The notes under the pieces: model-generated
The model's database searches: none
The model's input: only the letters and a program-made list of their open reading frames with translations
Told to the model about the DNA's origin: nothing
Translations under genes and position numbers: made by a program
Shown here: piece by piece, positions 31,889 to 43,440 of the stretch
Layout of the letters: every line of letters begins with the position of its first letter
Position numbering within the stretch: position 1 is the stretch's first letter
Assembly: GCA_049999765.1 (NCBI GenBank)
Contig: JBNGIQ010008849.1
Location: forward strand, 30,758-77,548
Source: Phaeoceros laevis
Lineage: Eukaryota > Anthocerotophyta > Anthocerotopsida > Notothyladales
Reading direction: 5' to 3'
Length of the DNA stretch: 46,791 bases

Positions 31889-34800
31889 ATGCCGATTTTT
31901 TCACGGCTCGCAGGTTCCCTTTCCTCCTCCTTTCTTGGAAAGCGCATAGCGATTTTCTGTCAATTTGGTTGTGCTTGAGGTGTTTGCATCACTTGACGGA
32001 GAATGACATCCTGTTTTTGCGTGGTCTTGATCCTGCTGGCATACTGTTTCAGAGGGTTGCTTTCAGTCGGTAAAAACACACCAATGCGTAGTAGCATCTA
32101 AATGTCAGTGCTATATAGTTGCTGGTGCTGACAATGTTTTGTAGCCTTTATCTTCCCGTTGGTTTCCCTCCTTGTGCCTGAAGCCTTCGACCTGTCCGTG
32201 GCAAAGTCTCCTTTCCCCTGCAATTGACCGAACTGAAGCCGAAAGTGAGCTAATTTTCTATGCTTTTCGCTGTGTCTCCCTAAATTTCAGAGGACAAGGT
32301 TTCTCGAAAGGCTACACCTCACGCAGCAAAGAAGCGGGAGACAGCGTTGAAGGAATGGAATAAGATATCTGCAACGCAGGGTTTTATGAGGTACTCTGCT
32401 ACTCCCACACTTGGTGCTTCAAAGCCTCGTGTTTTAAACATTCAACTGAGCTTCAAACCAAAGACTCATGAATAAACTGAATTTTTGCTGAGGAACTTGC
32501 TTACGTTGTGGTAGTTTCGATTTCTGACATTCTTGATTGTGGCCTGTATTCACGACAAGGCCGAATGCATCTGCTGGGAGCCGCGCTGTGTCATCCAAGT
32601 ACAACACGCCGAAGAAGGACCCAGCAGTGTCTGCCCAGGGTTCCAATGGAAAAGATCTCCAAGCGAAGCAGGCTGTTGGTTCTGGAAATCGCGAGAATCT
32701 TGGACAAACCCCAGCATTGCGTACCAAGGAAATAAGTAACAGGGCCTCAAGTGCTAAGGCGTCACTACCAGAACCTGCAGCACGTGGAAGTACCATAAGA
32801 ACGCCATCAGGCTTGCAGAATGGCGTTGGGTGTACAAGGCGGTCATCTGTACTGCCCATCGAGGAAAGGACACTCAAGCAAACAACCAAAGCCTCAAAAG
32901 TGCAGACAGTGTTCAAACGATCGTTTGAACGTCGGAAATCTCCAGATGTATCGAAGCAGAGGGTGTCGACGGCATCTGGCCTTGTGGGTGGGGATAATGC
33001 CACAGTCTCAATCCTGGGGACAGCCTCCTACTGGGAATCGCAAATAAAGCTCTCAGAACTGGAAGGAAAGCATGAAGTTTCGATGGGATTCTTCAGCCTT
33101 GCAGTGAGCTGTAGTGCTCAGGTATGTCTCTTGTCAGCTTGTACGCTGAGAAAGGCTCTCAATCACACCTAAGTCCTACAGTAGTTGGAGATACTACGCT
33201 TGCTGGTAAGACTTTTACATGCGATGGGTGCTTCGTAATCAGTCATGTTGGCTTGCTATGCTGTCATTCTTGAAAACTGGCCATTCCATTCTGGTTTGTC
33301 CAGCTCTTCTCATACACATATCTTATTTTCCCGTAATCTACGCAAGTTACTGATGGCTTTGTGATGCAGCTGCATACGGAACTTTTGGATGTGCTGAAAT
33401 CGTACATCGCGAGGCACCCTCAGAATACAGACAGCTACAGAGAGACAATGCTGTTGTATGAGGGATTGACTAGAAGTACCTCAACCAGCTCAAATGTCGT
33501 AGCAACTGATTTTTTGTCTGCAAATGAGATTCGTGAAACTTCTGCTCGAAAAATAGACAACAGTGGCCCAGGTACTGCTTGTCATGGGAGCAGCGTCATT
33601 GGCATGCCTTGTGGCCTCAATGGGAAGCATGCAAATAAGAACCCTGATTGTTCAAATGTCTGGACAGATCAATCCTCAACCTTGACAGATGACGGGCCTT
33701 CATCTGAAATATTTTTGGCTCCACGTGTGAAGCTTAACAGTGTGCAAGCGAACTATTCAATCAATGAGTCTTCTGTGACTCAAGGGTCGAAGCATGTTCT
33801 GGATTCCGACCTCGGTACCAAGGTCCCTCCGGCAATACAGGTGGAAAAGGATTCAACAGACATGGAGAATGCACAAGTGCAGAGCAGCAGGTCAGAGGTG
33901 TCATGCGCCCAAAAGTCTATGGAGGGGGGCAACTTTTCAGAGAATCCAAGCATCATTCTGAGCACAATTGCTGTAGATAGTCGGACTAATGGTGGTGTAC
34001 TGCGTGACGTGCATCCCGGCATGTGTAAACCATTGAAGCTTTCCTCATGTGTAGATATCAAAGCATCAGGAGGCAAAAAGTCCAAGGAAAGCAGTACCTT
34101 GACAACACACAAAAGCACACCTTCAAAGGGGAAAAGCCTAAATGTTGTTCAAACAGCAGTTGCTCAACCTGGAAAGTTATCAGGTGGGTGCATATGTGGG
34201 GAGGCAGCTTTGCCTGTGGGTATAAGTCTGGACAATGAGAAATCCATAGCAGCTGTGGCCCCATTCCCGGGCAGTGCTGCTAGAGAACCAGGTGGCCACA
34301 ACATTATGCAGCAATACGGTCAAGGATTTGTTACCATCCGCGACAATCCTGATGCAGGATTGTCAGACTATGAGAACCTAGATGATTCTGCATTTGCATC
34401 CCTACCAGAGCCTATTCGGCAGGACATCAGGGAGTCCACAATCTGGCCAGAACTCAGCTCAAGGAGGGGTGGTTTAGATGCTGACATGGGGTGTGCCAGT
34501 ACTCTTCAAAACAGTGAAAGCATTGAGGAGCACACTGCAATGCTGAGCAAGGTGAATGAGCTGAAGAGGGTGATGCGGTATGTTTATGGTTGTCGTGTAG
34601 ATCTTACTACTGGTGACTCTCCCGTGGTCTCTCACCTGTCCTCTTCCAGTAGGAAAGAGACCAAACCAAGACGTGGAGTCCACTTCAATGATGTTCCCAT
34701 CATTCTGCGGACTCCTTCTCCACGTGTATCCACAAGAAGTGCTGCCAAAACTACGCCTAATGTGATCACCACACTGAGCAGAAAGGGACGAGGGAGACGA

Positions 34801-35833
34801 AGCAAGGGTACACCATATAAAGAGGTTCTTGAGGTAGCTGCACCGGATCTGCTTGAAGGTAACTCGGAACAAGTTGCTACTCAGAACTTGCTTGATCTGC
34901 AAATATCTCCAGCCTCAGTTTCAGCAAAAGAACCAGGTGTAGAGGCCACCAGTGAAGTGTCTGAGCTCCCCAGTAGAAAAGAAGAGATGGATGTAGGAAA
35001 GGTGCGAAAAGCAACACTAGAGACGCATAACAGCTCACAGACAACAGAAATGGCTTATGGCATGGAGTCAACTTGTTCTCTACCTCCAGCAATATCGTGC
35101 TCCCTGGATATGCGCTACTGTGAGGATCTGGCAAGTGTACACACAGCTGGTTGTGGTGGACAGTTCGATGGTAAAAGAACTGTGAAACCAGGAGAAAAGC
35201 AGTCCAGCAAGGTAATTTTGAATTCATGTGCTGATTCCGTATCCCCTCTGTGATCATATTGCCAACGTTGTGATTGGAAGTTTTTTCTCAATGCAGGTTA
35301 AGGCACCATCATTAGTTGATTCAGTTACCAAGGGTGGAAGCTTTTACACGAACAACTTGGGAACTCCAGGTAAGTGTAAATGTTAACTCGCGAAACCTTA
35401 ATAACGTTGTTTTGTTTCCTTTCTGGTAGCCACCAGTTATTCAGAAGTTTTCTTTTGCAGGGTCGGTCAGAAGATCCGCGAGGCTTAGAGAAGCAGCAGA
35501 AAGCGGGAGTAGTCATCAGTCTGATTTTTCGCCAGCAGCAGTCACCCCCGGTATGGTTTTTGTGTCAAACTCTCCGCAATCTCTTACGAGACCGTGTGTT
35601 TACCGTACAAAAGTCTGCCTATTCCCAGGTTCAGCTACGAGACGTTCAGTTCGAGTGAAGAGTGTTGGAGATTCCTTCTCCATGGAGCCTTTGCCAGCCC
35701 CTGGTCAGTACATGTCAACACTCTTAGCCTTGGATTTTATATCGGTTATTTGTAGATCGCATAAGCCCTCGCTTAACGGCCGTTTCCTTGTGCAGGGTGG
35801 ACGACACGCTCGCCTATGAAACAGGGAGTTTAA
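31889..35833 (+). CDS. large basic, probably nuclear protein of unknown family
   Basis: Exons 32291-32390, 32560-33121, 33370-35211, 35297-35369, 35461-35550, 35629-35703 and 35796-35833 join in phase; a 25-nt first exon 31889-31913 (MPIFSRLA) fits the phase but is tentative. Total about 934 residues. The first 220 residues are basic and Ser-rich (RKATPHAAKKRETALKEWNK). A helical stretch follows: YWESQIKLSELEGKHEVSMG, FFSLAVSCSAQ, then HTELLDVLKSYIARHP. The centre is long, polar and probably disordered, with one more ordered part (LPEPIRQDIRESTIWPEL, KVNELKRVMRYVYGCRVDL). The C-terminus has paired basic motifs, TPGSVRRSARLREA and PGSATRRSVRVKS, ending RSPMKQGV with several Ser/Thr-Pro sites. 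This looks like a chromatin- or chromosome-associated protein regulated by proline-directed kinases. A borealin-related protein is one untested idea; I do not recognise it firmly. Confidence 0.75.
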
Positions 35834-36374
35834 CCAGCTTTTTCTTTTCCAGTCGAAAAATACAGTAGATCCACTACCTTTCAACTGCGCTTTTCGGAGT
35901 ATTTTTATTCTACGAGTTGTAGATAACAGATATAGAAGGTTGTAAGCGATTTCATAGTGAGCCGTCTGCCCCACGAGATGTAGGCAAGTAAGACATGCCA
36001 CCTCTACACGCAGACAGTATGTCTGCTTTTGAACATCCTTTGTCACTTGCCAATCCATTTTCTCTAAAAACTTGTCGGCTGCTATATGAACATACGAAGC
36101 AAAGGTGCCCAAACAGAGCCGTACGACTTGCAAAATTGCCATCGAAAATTGCAAACACGCCCTTCATGTGTTCACCCAGAAGTGAGACTTCTTCTCCTTG
36201 TCAGGGGAATTGGAGTGCGACCAGAAATGAGACTTCCTCTCCTTCGTGTCAGAGAATCTCTCAGGCGATCTTCCCTTTGGTGACTCCCTACATGCCTGCA
36301 ATAAGCAAAGACGCCATCAGACCTCCGTCAAACCCCCAGGCAGCCCACCCAATTCAGGACTCGCAGGTGGTACT
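35834..36374. other. convergent spacer with two 3' UTRs
   Basis: About 540 bp lie between the stop codons of the + strand nuclear-protein gene and the - strand HVA22-like gene. No further gene is seen. Confidence 0.5.
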
Positions 36375-37018
36375 TCAACTTACAGCAGAGATTATCCTCT
36401 CAAAGGCATCGTGACCATTCTCATTAATGTACTGGGCGACAGAACTGCGTGCTGTCGGACTCATTTGCTGCATAAGTCGACGATTGCTCGTGCTCAGATA
36501 AGTGTCGACTTTCTGCAACTCCCCTCTATGTTGGTAAAAAAAAGGCCTGACATAATATTCATAGAGCAGACCAGCCCCCTGGAATTGAGGCAGCACCAAC
36601 CAACATGCTGCAACCAATTTCAGGGTGCTCCAGAAGGGTAACCTGCCAAGAAAAGCCGTGGTAATGGGGTTTAGGCATGCTTGGCTTTTGAATGTGCTAA
36701 GTAAAATCGCAAGTCCTACCAGGACGAAACAACAAACAACCGGAGTATGAGGATACGCTGCAACTTTACCATTCCAAAATGGGTCCTGCCCCAAGTTCGA
36801 AAAGTGCACTCAACGAGTAAAGTACCCAGTACGTCAGCCATTGCTGGTCATCTTCCTTCAGAGGGCTCTCGATGGCCTGAATCGATGCATACCTGCCAAG
36901 CACAGTCAAGTCATGTCAGAGCTCCAAATGGAACCCAACAATGGCGTGTGAATAAATCGTAGCACCGAACTTGTACAGTAGCACTACTCACAGTGGGTAA
37001 AGCAGCATAACCAGGGGC
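36375..37018 (-). CDS. HVA22: HVA22/REEP/DP1-family membrane-shaping protein (5' end not found)
   Basis: Three exons join in phase: 37018-36992, 36892-36770 and 36642-36375. The joined reading has the family core: [54 protein letters not shown] and [16 protein letters not shown], covering the TB2/DP1/HVA22 reticulon-like hairpins. The C-terminus continues about 45 residues and ends [15 protein letters not shown]22 proteins sit in the ER membrane, curve tubules, and in plants are often ABA- or stress-induced. The first recovered exon starts in phase 2, so at least one 5' exon with the start codon lies upstream. A frame around 37206-37290 ending in IQPAGLLL could donate at a GTGATG site but the match to the family start is poor, so I leave it open. 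Confidence 0.88.
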
Positions 37019-38259
37019 CTGTCACAGTGCAATAAAAATGCCAAAATCCGTTAGGATGTGATTCACTCAACGAATTTTCAAATACCCTCGTACCCTCAGA
37101 CCTCTCAGATATTCTGGCCACTGAACCTTCCCTCCTCAGGTAGCTGTCCCTGATCAGATAGAACTAGTCGGCACTAAAATGAATGTTCGACAAAGACCAC
37201 AGGCATCACAATAACAGTCCCGCCGGCTGTATAAGGAAGCAGACAGCCCCATCTCCCAACAGCCACGTGATAAACCTTCCAGAGCTCGTGAACCTTACCC
37301 GGCAAGTGCATTCACTTTCGATATGAGGGAGATGATCAGACCCATTTTTCCTGCCCAAGAAAGGGCCTAAGGCTTCACGCGGCACTTGACGGACACCAGA
37401 GGCACCAGTTTCCTGAAACTCACAAACGGTTCCCGCTGTGCAGTCACCCTTGAGACGCTCAACTTTCCAGCACGCAGCTACGCAAAAGCGTCTGCTTGCC
37501 CTCGTGCAAACCGAGCCCCAAAGCCCTATATTTCCGCGGCCCCAAGTATGCACCTCACCCGAACCAAATCGGTTCACGTTTTAGCACATCCAATGTCCGC
37601 ACCACGAGATCCGCGGCTAGGGGCGTGGACGGGGGAGAGTGGGCTGGCGGGGAGGGGCAGAAGGAGTCCAATTAAACCCGCCGGAACTCCTTGCCTCCCT
37701 TTGGCCCCATGCAGTTAGAGGCGGGCCTGCGTCAGACGGGTGGAGGTAATCAGCTCATCAAAGGCCAGCTGAGAGCGGCAAGATCCTGGGGCATTTTCTA
37801 CACATTTCTGGAAATCTGGACTCTGACAGCCGGCGGAACGCGGAACCAGGTCTCTGTGGAGCTGGTTATTATTAGCTAAAGATCACCGCAATGCTGTCAC
37901 CTCGAGAATTGGCTTTAGACGTTCGTTAGCTCGTTAGCTCGCACGTACGAACATTGATAAAAGACCAGGGGAGCATTTTGTTCCCTGATTGGGACCCAAC
38001 TGATGTGCATCCATTGGTCACAAAATCTCACTCTGGTTAGCTGACCATACTTGTTACCTCGTACCCGGAATCTTGCTGCTCCCTTTAGAGCAGAACCTTT
38101 CCGGGTGTATGGCATCTTCAGATCGAGATTCACTCTCGAGGGGAATCAGTTCTGAATCCTTGGTCGGCTGCCTTGACGACTCGAGAATCGAGACGCAATG
38201 TAAAGAAAGCTTTTGTTTTCTAACAAACAGAGACTACAATTTTTCTTCTGTTTTAGACT
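37019..38259. other. HVA22 5' region and spacer
   Basis: It must contain the missing HVA22 start exon, 5' UTR and promoter on the minus strand. I could not place the exon securely. Small direct repeats such as cgttagct occur near 37921-37938. Nothing else was supportable. Confidence 0.4.
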
Positions 38260-38735
38260 TCGAACTTTGCACTGCCAAGCTCCTTCAGAACACAAGTGTT
38301 TCCTTCTTTCCTCACGTTTTGGTATCCTCAATATCTCCATGCACCCCACAATCATATGTATGCCCTGAAGTACGAGGAACATGTTTCGCTGAGAGGTGGT
38401 GTTCAAACTTGTGAAAGCGTAGCCTTTGGAAAGGACTGCAGAATTGCATACTTGCAAATCTGGGGACTGCTGTGTAGAGTGGGAACTCCTCGTCTCGCCA
38501 TCCTTCGACAAGGACAGGAAGTGGAAGACGGATGTGTTCCAGCCACCGACCAAGCACCAGGGAGGACACATACGGTGTACGCTGGATGGACAGCTCACCT
38601 ACATGCTTCGCAGGTCTTAAACAGCAAGTAAACGAAGACGATGGGAGAATGGTGGAAACGTGGGGAGACATCAAACTACAAGCCTTGTTCACAGCAGATA
38701 ATGCACCTGCACAGCTCGGCAAGTGGAAGCACTAG
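38260..38735 (+). pseudogene. coding-like segment split between frames, unidentified
   Basis: Three adjacent + strand stretches look protein-like but do not share a frame. After a good acceptor (tctgttttag at about 38248-38257) one frame reads YPQYLHAPHNHMYALKYEEH and then VSLRGGVQTCESVAFGKD. A second frame (38426-38605) reads CCVEWELLVSPSFDKDRKWK followed by TDVFQPPTKHQGGHIRCTLD. A third (about 38613-38735) reads QVNEDDGRMVETWGDIKLQA and ends at a stop after LGKWKH. The space between frames two and three is too short for an intron, so a frameshift is likely; it may be a pseudogene, a sequencing error, or an unannotated gene. The family is not recognised. Confidence 0.4.
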
Positions 38736-38848
38736 ATCTGCCATAACATCAGATCCGAAAGCCTCCACCTCACCTACTAAGAATATGAATTTAGTTTACA
38801 CTGTTAAGTTACACACAAGACAAATCTTTAGGCACCATATTGTTGAAT

Positions 38849-39689
38849 CTAGAGACAGAAAAACTTCTTGGGCGTCTTCCCATGCACACGCAGCTTCTCC
38901 GACTGTTCGTCAATTTCCACAATTTTGAGCTGCAACTGGGCCTCCACTTTCGCCTTCTCGTCCTCGGCTGTCTTGTGATAATGAGCGATTTTGTTCTTCA
39001 GGGCCTCAACATATTTGGCTCTCGTCTTCTCCAAGTCCTCCTGCCAACAGTTTCAACCACAACCGTCAGCGGGGATGCTTCGCACGAGCTGCGTAAAGAA
39101 ACTCGTCGACAAGTGCTTGCCTCTTTTTTCTTCAGTTTGGCCTCTGCCTCAGCTTTCTTCTTGTTCTCCTTGGCTGTAATAGTTTCTTCTTTCCTCTTTG
39201 CCCTGGCAAGAGCAACGGATCACGTAAAATGACACTCAGTCCAGTCCAATGCGCAATGCATCAATCTGTCTGAAACAGGCAGTATGGCCAAAAAGCAGAC
39301 AGGGAGGCCGCCAGGGAAGGTGGCTCTTACTTGTTCGCAGCCTTGGCCTTGATCTCTTCCTCCCAAGCCTTGATGTGTGTCAACGTCTTCTCCTTTTTCA
39401 GCTTGTCCACTGCAGCCTCTCTGGCCTTTGCATCGGGCGACTCCTTCTCCGCAGGCGCCTTGGCAGAAGAAGGCTCCTTGGCAGGGGGTGACTCCTTGGC
39501 TGGAGAAGGCTCCTTGGCAGGAGACTGCTCCTTGACAGCCGGTTCAGGTGCAACTGGAGGTGGAGAGGCGGGAGGAGCCGCAGCTTCTTCCTTCTTCTCA
39601 GCAGCAGGCGTCGGAGGAGGGGCCGGAGGTGCTGTCGGTGTCTCTGCTGCTGCTGCTGGGGGTGCAGCTGGGGCTGTTTCTTCCGGCAT
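38849..39689 (-). CDS. REM: remorin
   Basis: Three exons join in phase to about 210 residues: 39689-39331, 39202-39121, 39040-38849. The N-terminal 85 residues are Pro/Ala/Glu/Lys-rich and disordered with repeated (S/P)PAKEPS units, as in remorins. The C-terminal half is the remorin_C coiled coil: DKLKKEKTLTHIKAWEEEIK, TITAKENKKKAEAEAKLK, EDLEKTRAKYVEALKNKIAH, and the anchor end GKTPKKFFCL, where the Cys may be S-acylated. Remorins are plant-specific cytosolic-face plasma-membrane nanodomain scaffolds involved in plasmodesmata, symbiosis and antiviral defence. The second intron (39120-39041) begins GC rather than GT (gag|gcaagc), a GC-AG intron close to consensus. Start is the ATG at 39689. 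Confidence 0.95.
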
Positions 39690-41291
39690 GATGGAAATCT
39701 GGCAGGCTGGGGAGGGAGCGTTTCTGGACGACGGAACACCCTATGTCAGGACAGCCGATAAACCTTCTTCGCCTTGACAACGTCCCAGGCTTGTACCAAC
39801 AAACAGTCCTCCGTTTCAACCAATCCATCCATGAGCGGGAGTCTCGGAAACAAAAAAAAACATCCAAGAAAGAAGTGCAAGATCCTGAGATGGAAGGAAG
39901 CCACCAGAGAACGACTTGTAACCCACCTGTTAGAATGCGGCTGCGGTTGTGATCGAAGCAAGGTCCAACACACCACACGCACTAAACAAACGAGAAGGAA
40001 ATGCAGCGGACGGAGCGGGTCACAAGTGCGGAAAAGAACGGATGTGCAGGGGAAACAAGATCATCAGCCCCAACGAACACTAGGTATAAAGGCTGGGCTG
40101 GCTTGGCTGGCTGGCTAGACAGACAACTAGTAGCTGGCTTGCCTGCACTTCCTGCATTCCTAGACGAGTGTTGCGAGAAAAGGGTACCCGCGGCCTACAG
40201 TGCAGGCAGACTGCCTGGGTTGCCTGCGCACATGGCGTCGGCGACCGGTTCTTCCAGGTGGGACCGCACGTTCTGAGCACTTTGGGTCTACACAGCTGGC
40301 GCCATCACAACCGCCTGCTTCGGAAGATCTTACGGCTTCCAAGGCACAAAGCGCCTCTTTACAGATTTAGCCAGCCCCATCCTCACGGACGACGGCATAA
40401 ACAAGTGGACCACTCACAGCAGTACCATGATCTTGTATATGTCAACATCATCCGCTATCAGTAGACGTTTTTCCCTACATGTAGTCATGGACACATCATT
40501 CCAGCTGCTTCAAATTCGTGTACCTGCCTAACAACTCCGCTTCGAATCCAGGTCTACATGTAGTCTACACCAACAATAGTCACAAGGTCTCTCACGACTG
40601 TTCACCAATAAACACACACACGGACAGCACCGACATACATCACACCTCAGAAGGAAGAGAGGCAAGCAAAAGCATCAACTCATAATTCTGGACAAAAGGG
40701 GCCGGAACACCCAGAGGGTTTCTGTATTGGAGGCATGCATATAGATTAAGATGTTCCAACGCCCCGGAATCGCATCAATCCACAACCCAGTCACCGAATA
40801 ACCAGTGTCGGCTCGGGAAGTTGCGACATAGCAATCCTACCCATCTACTTATTGCTCAACCGTCGTTGTTCATGTCCACAATCCTCCACAAAAAAATCTA
40901 CATGTCGGGAATCCGACCTCTACTCCACATACTACTTCTGATACACCCTAATCCAGAGCTGGCGTTAAGCCTGCATCTTGCCTTCTCCTGAGGGCGGAAG
41001 ACGCAGTTTTGCAGGGCCCAATCAATCCGTGCCCTGCATCCACCGAACACAAATAGTACCAACTCCCCCCTCCAGGTCTCCAACTCCTCTACGAACTCCT
41101 GCAGCACTCGATCCGCAGAACCAACCACAGAGCAAAGATTCCGAAACACCACTTGCAGAGAGCAGCCATCACATATGGCCCCAATTCGGGTGATTATCAT
41201 CAACAAAGAACTGCTACTCGCATCAACACCGACAGACACCGTGCATACCATAACCTCCTTGACATGTGCCCCCACCACATCAGGCCCCAGC
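39690..41291. other. remorin upstream region and eIF5A 3' region
   Basis: About 1.6 kb between two minus-strand genes. The part near 39690 should include the remorin 5' UTR and promoter, including an A-rich run at 39850-39860. The part near 41291 is eIF5A 3' UTR. No other exon was supportable. Confidence 0.45.
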
Positions 41292-42152
41292 TCAGTTCTT
41301 AGGGCCAATATCCTTCAAGGCACAGATCTGCTCTTCGCCCATGGCCGACATGACGGTAACAACAAGGTCCTTTCCATCGCCGAAACCGTCCTTGATCTGA
41401 GGTGCAAACAACAGGTGCAGGCTCAGCGCACATGAGTTAAGGAACAGCAAGGAGGAAACCGCCCCCAGGTTGAGTGACAAACCTGTGTCAGCAGCTGATC
41501 GTCGGTTGGGAGGCGCAGATCATCCTTGGTCTCTCCGTTATCAGTCAGAAGACTCACCTGCAATGGATAGTCAGAACTAGTAAGCACCCGCTGAGATCCC
41601 CTCACTATCAGTCCAGTGACGTCATCAAATCTTGCTGCCCAAAGAGGAGGAAACTCACAAAGCCATCCTCTGAGATGTCGATGAGCTGATAGTCGGTGCG
41701 AACAACCTCAGGCACCTGTCAAACCCGGCCACACGTCATAAGCTCCGGCTAGCTCTGCTGCCGCCAGCTCAAACACAGCAGCACCACGCCATACCAATTG
41801 ACGCGTTAGTATTTGCTTACATCACAATTGTGAGAGGAGGGGACAATATCTTCCAGCTTCTTCCCGGTGAATATGTCTATACCCACGAAGTGACACTTCG
41901 CGTGACCATGCTTGCCAGTCTTGGAGGTGGAAACCTCCACAACCTGCCGTTGACGAAGGTACACAACGTCAGAACCAGAGGCAAGCGGCAAGCAACCCGA
42001 GAAGGTCCCATGGACTGGCAATAACCTACCTTGCAAGGGCGCTGCTTGATCACGATGTACGCGTTCTTGCGAATTGTGCCAGCCTGCTGCGGGTAGGTCT
42101 TGGAAGCGCCAGCATCGCCCTTGTGGTCGAAGTGGTGATCATCATCCGACAT
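41292..42152 (-). CDS. eIF5A: translation initiation factor 5A (eIF5A)
   Basis: Five exons join in phase to 160 residues, the usual plant length: 42152-42030, 41943-41821, 41715-41659, 41557-41483, 41396-41292. The sequence starts [20 protein letters not shown] and has [19 protein letters not shown]. The hypusination loop [12 protein letters not shown] is intact, with the modified Lys at about residue 52, then [20 protein letters not shown]. The OB-fold C-terminal domain includes [22 protein letters not shown] and [18 protein letters not shown]. Hypusinated eIF5A relieves ribosome stalling at proline-rich sequences and aids elongation and termination. All introns lie between codons (phase 0). 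Confidence 0.97.
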
Positions 42153-43440
42153 GGTGCCGGCGGAGTCTAGCTCTGCCCCGCTCTACCCTTCGACCTGCTC
42201 TCTGCTGCAGATGCCGGCTGAGCTACACACAGCACCGCCGCAAAAGAGCAAGCGGATGGAATGCGATGGCCAAGAGGCTCGGATCGCCCGCAAGGGTTTG
42301 ACGCTTTCAGCCCACCCTTTGCAGTGAGCGGGCGAGTTGTCCTACTCCGTAACCGGATCCTGCCCGCGCCCAAAGGGTTTCCGCCCTAGGCGGCCGAGGC
42401 GTGCCCGTCCGATACACAATCTACGGTCCCAGCTCCTCGGTATCCCGGTTAGGGCACAACTGCCCGACCGGTCGCTACAGATTTTTTCAAGCGCGGTCCC
42501 ACGCAACGAATCGAACAGTGAGAATGCACTCAATGAGCAAGATCACGCAAATAGAACGCCAGAATAAATTGCATGTACTGTACATACATAAAGTCTACAT
42601 ATATAGTCCATGTCACCAAAGTTGAGCAACCTCATGTTATTATATGTTATCATGTGTTATCATGTGACCGGGCCTCAAAAGAGGCTACACAATCCCATAT
42701 AGTATATCCTTTCTATAACTTTGTAAAAAAAGTGCCAAAAAGTTGGCCTTTGTTGAATAACATAGATGAAGAGTAAGAATTGGAAAGAAAAAAAAATAGA
42801 TGAAGAATTTAATAATGGATTATAAATTCATTAAAAATCACTATGAACTCCACATCGATGTTCATATGAGACATAGACCTCCTTTTTAGAATCTGCTAAA
42901 TTTAACAATATTAGTTAAGCATTTGCTATGTTAGTGACCAATGTTGCGAAAATGTTTTCGTTGGTGCGTTTATTACTTCTCGTATTTTTCCTCGATTCAT
43001 TGGATTGGTTCATTCATTACGACCGTATATTGCTCCCTATTTTTTTCTATTTTATACCATATACTTTTAGTATTCATTGCTCATACATACATGCTTAGGT
43101 GTAATAGTAATGTGAACTCTAATTATTGTGAGCTCCAAATAGTATAAGGCTGATTTGTAAGTGAGATCTCTAGTTGTAGTTTCCCTCATTCCATAAGCAC
43201 CACTAAGCAAAACTGATGTGATAAGGTGTGGATGTGTTTGTGGAGTAGAACTATCTAAGCTTGTTTTGTTTTTGTAGGGTGAATTGTTTATAGGTGGAGT
43301 GACAAAATGACATAGGGAATGAATTCTAGTGACAGTTGTGGTAGGGAATTGGAACAAGATACTAGGCAATAGGGAATTGGAATAAGATATGGATGGGATG
43401 AGAACTAAATATGAGAACTAAAGCAACTATGGGCAACTAT
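42153..43440. other. eIF5A upstream region grading into AT-rich DNA
   Basis: The first few hundred bases should carry the eIF5A promoter and 5' UTR. From about 42580 the sequence becomes AT-rich, with runs such as a poly-A stretch at 42786-42796. Short ORFs here look like chance frames. Confidence 0.45.

Noticed and set aside
31584-31949. Open frame with Leu-Pro-Glu-Leu repeats upstream of the large basic protein.
   Set aside because: It arises from the 12-bp tandem repeat, has no splice-compatible link to the gene, and sits in the presumed divergent promoter.
39331-39777. Gly/Ala/Ser-rich + strand frame opposite remorin exon 1.
   Set aside because: It mirrors the Pro/Ala/Glu-rich remorin N-terminus; the conserved coiled coil is only on the minus strand.
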